Assembly: GCA_009602725.1 (NCBI GenBank)
Contig: WELB01000037.1
Coordinates: 369,078-406,684, forward strand
DNA: 37,607 nt
Source: Spirogloea muscicola
Lineage: Eukaryota > Streptophyta > Zygnematophyceae > Spirogloeales > Spirogloeaceae
Reading direction: 5' to 3'
Shown piece after piece: positions 35,530-37,607 of this stretch. Every line of letters begins with the position of its first letter. Within the stretch, counting starts at the first letter, position 1. The translations under genes and the position numbers were made by a program. The notes below the pieces were generated by a model. It searched no databases. It had not been told where the DNA came from and saw nothing but the letters and a program-made list of their open reading frames with translations.

Positions 35530-35790
35530 GGAAGAAAGTGCTCGCCCATTGAGAATAGGGGCTGGAACAACCAGCCCGAAAAAGAATGAACAGAGTACGA
35601 GAGGAGGGCAGGCGCGCCAGAAAAACAAGCGCCAGAAGGGAAGTGGCTCTCCCAATGGGGGCAAGGGCTGTGAGAAGCCAGCCCAAGAAAGCGTTGACCG
35701 GAAGGGAGGCCAGCATAAGCTAGTACAATTGTCAGAAAAAAACGATAGAGCAAAGAAGGGGCCAGACAAAGCGGAAGCCCTATGCTAAGG
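35530..35790 (+). repeat. Two hairpin units followed by the AAGCTAGT block
   Basis: First unit: AGAAAGTGCTCGCCCATTGA, then GGGGCTGGAACAACCAGCCC, then AAAAAGAATGAACAGAGTAC. Second: GAAGTGGCTCTCCCAATGGG, GGGCTGTGAGAAGCCAGCCC. Next come AAGCTAGTACAATTGTCAG, AAAAACGATAGAGCAAAGAA and AAGCGGAAGCCCTATGCTAA, as at 13,700-13,760. Confidence 0.7.
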
Positions 35791-35825
35791 TGGGGCGAAG
35801 GTGAGAGAGCGAAAGCTGGCTGAAG

Positions 35826-36078
35826 AGAGAGAGAAGGCGCGCGGGGCGCATGGATTGAAAGGGAGGTCAATTCAAGCCAATACATTGTTCAGGCAGAGTC
35901 GAGTGCAGACTAAACAATGCTATATAATACGGAGACCTAATCTAAGGTACCTAAGATGACATTAGTACCCACGGGTGAGCACAAACAAATCTGACAAGCT
36001 AACTTGGGGAGCTGGAGCGCCGCCACGAATGCCGGAGGCCTGACTTAGAGCGCGCCCTGCACGTTGATGAAGAGCCAC
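35826..36078 (-). mobile_element. LINE 3' end, - strand (last 38 codons plus 3' untranslated region)
   Basis: The minus strand encodes VALHQRAGRAL, then SLSDLFVLTRGY-stop (stop at 35,962), matching SALHQKAGRAL and SSDLYVLTRGY of the LINE frame at 32,171. After the stop come ATGTCATCTTAGGTACCTTA, TCCGTATTATATAGC and the GCGCGC block. Similarity ends at 36,078, exactly at a perfect hairpin, so the copy is truncated there. Confidence 0.78.
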
Positions 36079-36108
36079 TGGGTTACTGAAGGGGACTTCA
36101 GTAACCCA
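36079..36108. repeat. Perfect 13-bp hairpin at the 5' edge of a truncated LINE
   Basis: TGGGTTACTGAAG, loop GGGA, CTTCAGTAACCCA. It abuts the last recognisable LINE codon, so it may mark a fold-back at the truncation point. Confidence 0.85.
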
Positions 36109-36159
36109 AAAGTGAGCGCAACACTGAATGTGGCTACTGACAGATCGGCTGCAAACATT

Positions 36160-36365
36160 TCCGACGGCTGCAAATTTGGGGAGCCGCAGCACCGAGGGAG
36201 ACGCATGCCAGGGGAAGCGACGGGGAAGGGGCTAGCGCCGGGCGGCTCGGAGGCGGCCGCGACAGCGGAGCGAGCCGCTCCGCGCCACGGGGGGCCGTCG
36301 GTCGCCCACTGGCAAGGCGGCGGTACAAACGGGCAGACAGGTGGCCCGGGCTGGGCCTAGCGAGG
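36160..36365. other. GC-rich stretch with duplicated segment copy 2
   Basis: 36,185-36,220 is the second copy of the 35,340 segment. 36,225-36,365 is very GC-rich with open frames on both strands; no protein family is recognisable. Confidence 0.45.
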
Positions 36366-36514
36366 CCGTCAAGTGAGAAGGCACGCGGTGCAAGTGGGAA
36401 GAGAAGGCGTGCATTGTGCATGACGCATTGTACATAACGTGACAAAGCGAGTAGTACATTAAAAAGGTAGGTACTCTACTCAGAGTGCGCAGGGGCCCAC
36501 AAAAGAATACGCAG

Positions 36515-36870
36515 GGACCCACAAGAACAAGAGGCCAGCCCACAGAGGATAGGCAAGGTCCGATGCTGTGTGAAGGAATCTAAAGAAGCAGCACTTACAA
36601 GGAAACAGCTTCCAATGAAAGGCAGCGGCTGCGAGAGGAAACAGCGGGCGTCCAAAAGAAGAAAAGGGACTGTGAGAGACCACAGCCGTCACCCTCATCT
36701 GGGCTGGCTTTTCCAGCCCCTATCCTCAATAGGCGAGCACTTTCTTCTCTGGAAGAGTGTCTCTGTGATGTGGCAGCCCACAAATAATCTTGCAGTAGAG
36801 GGCGACGGCTGTGTTTGGCCAGCCCAGAAAAAGGAACAAAACTCGAAAGGGGCCAGATAAAAGGCACAAC
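36515..36870. repeat. Hairpin-repeat cluster in both orientations
   Basis: Cores at about 36,530 (+, AAGAGGCCAGCCCACAGAGG), 36,697-36,755 (-, CTGGGCTGGCTTTTCCAGCC, then CTATCCTCAATAGGCGAGCA) and 36,803-36,860 (+, ACGGCTGTGTTTGGCCAGCC, then ACTCGAAAGGGGCCAG). The minus copy is the exact complement in design of the 36,950 unit. Confidence 0.7.
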
Positions 36871-36944
36871 AGCTCTACCGATGCCGCTGCAGATAGTAAA
36901 GAGCGGCTGTAGAAGGCCGTAGAAGGTGGGCAGGGGCTGTGGGA

Positions 36945-37313
36945 AAGAAAGTGCTCGCCCATTGAGGATAGGGGCTGGAAAAGCCAGCCCAAAAAAGAAT
37001 GAACAAAGTACGAAGGGGGCCAGGGGAAGCGCTAAGAATAACAAGCACACACAGAAACAAAGCAGCTACGAATCACTCAGTTACCCCTGCCAAGCAGCCG
37101 CAGATCAGAGATGCTAGGCTCCTGGAAGAAAATGCTCGCCCATTGAGAATAGGGGCTGGAAAAGCCAGCCCAAAAAAGAATGAAAAGAGTACGAGAAGGG
37201 CCAGGGGCCAGGGGAAGCGCTAAGAAAAACAAGCACACAGAGAAACAAAGCAGTTACAAATTAATTAGTAACCTTTGCTAAGCAGCCGCAGGTCGGAGAT
37301 GCTAGGCTCGTGG
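36945..37313 (+). repeat. Tandem duplication of the full ~180-bp hairpin unit
   Basis: Unit 1 is about 36,945-37,125 and unit 2 about 37,126-37,313, in direct order. Both read, in order: AGAAA(G/A)TGCTCGCCCATTGA, GGGGCTGGAAAAGCCAGCCC, AAAAAAGAATGAA(C/A)A, GTACGA, GGGCCAGGGGAAGCGCTAAG, AACAAGCACACA, AAACAAAGCAG(C/T)TAC, AAGCAGCCGCAG(A/G)TC, GAGATGCTAGGCTC. Unit 2 carries a small internal duplication (GGGCCAG twice). This is the best-preserved copy of the repeat and defines its consensus. Confidence 0.85.
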
Positions 37314-37607
37314 AAGTGGGTCCCCTGGCCAGAGCCAGAGGCAGCAGCGAGGGCTCTGCCGGCACGAAGGTGCAACGCCCGGGCGAGATGGCCAGGCACA
37401 TTCTATACACATTCGATCCCTGGAAGGGGTCCCCATGTGGGAGGCCAGCCCAACTGAAGGACCAGGGGATGCCGGAAGGCGTGTAGCAGGGGGGGGTGTG
37501 GGGACGGTGCCGGCCCTCCAAGGCGCGCCGGCCCAGCCGCGGGGGGGACGTCGGCCCGCCAGCCCCCTGCGGCGTGGACGGCCACGGCGGCGCGACGTGG
37601 GGCCTCG
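37314..37607 (+). repeat. Repeat 3' block and GC-rich window edge
   Basis: 37,317-37,430 (GGGTCCCCTGGCCAGAGCCA, CTGCCGGCACGAAGGTGCAA, GAGATGGCCAGGCACATTCT) matches 30,990-31,110 at roughly two bases in three. A further core fragment (GGGAGGCCAGCCCAACTGAA) is at 37,439. The last 130 bp are GC-rich without recognisable content. Confidence 0.55.

Noticed and set aside
36064-36360. 98-codon + strand frame in GC-rich DNA
   Set aside because: It begins in a truncated LINE end and hairpin and runs through repeat DNA; composition explains it.
36945-37313. Direct repeats with a hairpin as a CRISPR array
   Set aside because: The units are ~180 bp without unique spacers, in eukaryotic DNA with no cas genes.

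Overview
This is nuclear DNA of an intron-rich eukaryote, most likely a chlorophyte green alga (a trebouxiophyte or relative is my guess). The reasons are: GC-rich exons cut by many short GT-AG introns; a full-size plant-type PDR/ABCG transporter, an ARF1 of plant type, a plant-type TOG/ARM protein, SNU23 and LSM14/DCP5; a TGTAA motif about 100 nt after one stop codon; and a LINE fragment carrying a restriction-like endonuclease, as in algal LINEs. I rebuilt the gene models by hand from protein-family similarity, splice-site consensus and phase. In every model except the 5' end of ARF1 the exons add up to an open frame.

Layout. 1-1,995: repeats and non-coding DNA. 1,996-12,036 (-): a 25-exon ABCG/PDR transporter of about 1,600 aa. 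12,350-14,000: GC-rich and purine-rich DNA, a small tandem repeat and a LINE 3' remnant. 14,020-14,949 (+): a short MECR-like (2-enoyl-CoA/ACP reductase) Rossmann protein lacking the catalytic half. 16,030-17,423 (-): ARF1 GTPase with no visible first exon. 18,315-20,840 (+): TOG/ARM-repeat protein. 21,198-24,343 (-): the spliceosomal zinc-finger protein SNU23/ZMAT2, ten small exons, 199 aa. 24,881-28,195 (+): LSM14/DCP5, about 670 aa. 28,200-37,607: no host gene seen; a nest of repeats and 3' ends of one LINE family.

The genes form no pathway. They are housekeeping genes (vesicle traffic, splicing, mRNA decapping/translation control, microtubule binding) plus a transporter, in alternating orientation: MECR-like/ARF1 and TOG/SNU23 converge, while ARF1/TOG and SNU23/LSM14 diverge.

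Most notable points: (1) the transporter has a PDZ-like domain between its first nucleotide-binding domain and first membrane domain, and its second nucleotide-binding domain has lost the Q-loop, signature and H-loop residues; (2) the MECR-like gene keeps only the middle of the Rossmann fold; (3) an imperfect inverted-repeat element with arms of about 150 bp lies at 33,530-33,890; (4) a hairpin-bearing repeat of about 180 bp recurs at least 20 times on both strands and appears to belong to the long 3' region of the LINE family, of which four separate 3' ends are visible.
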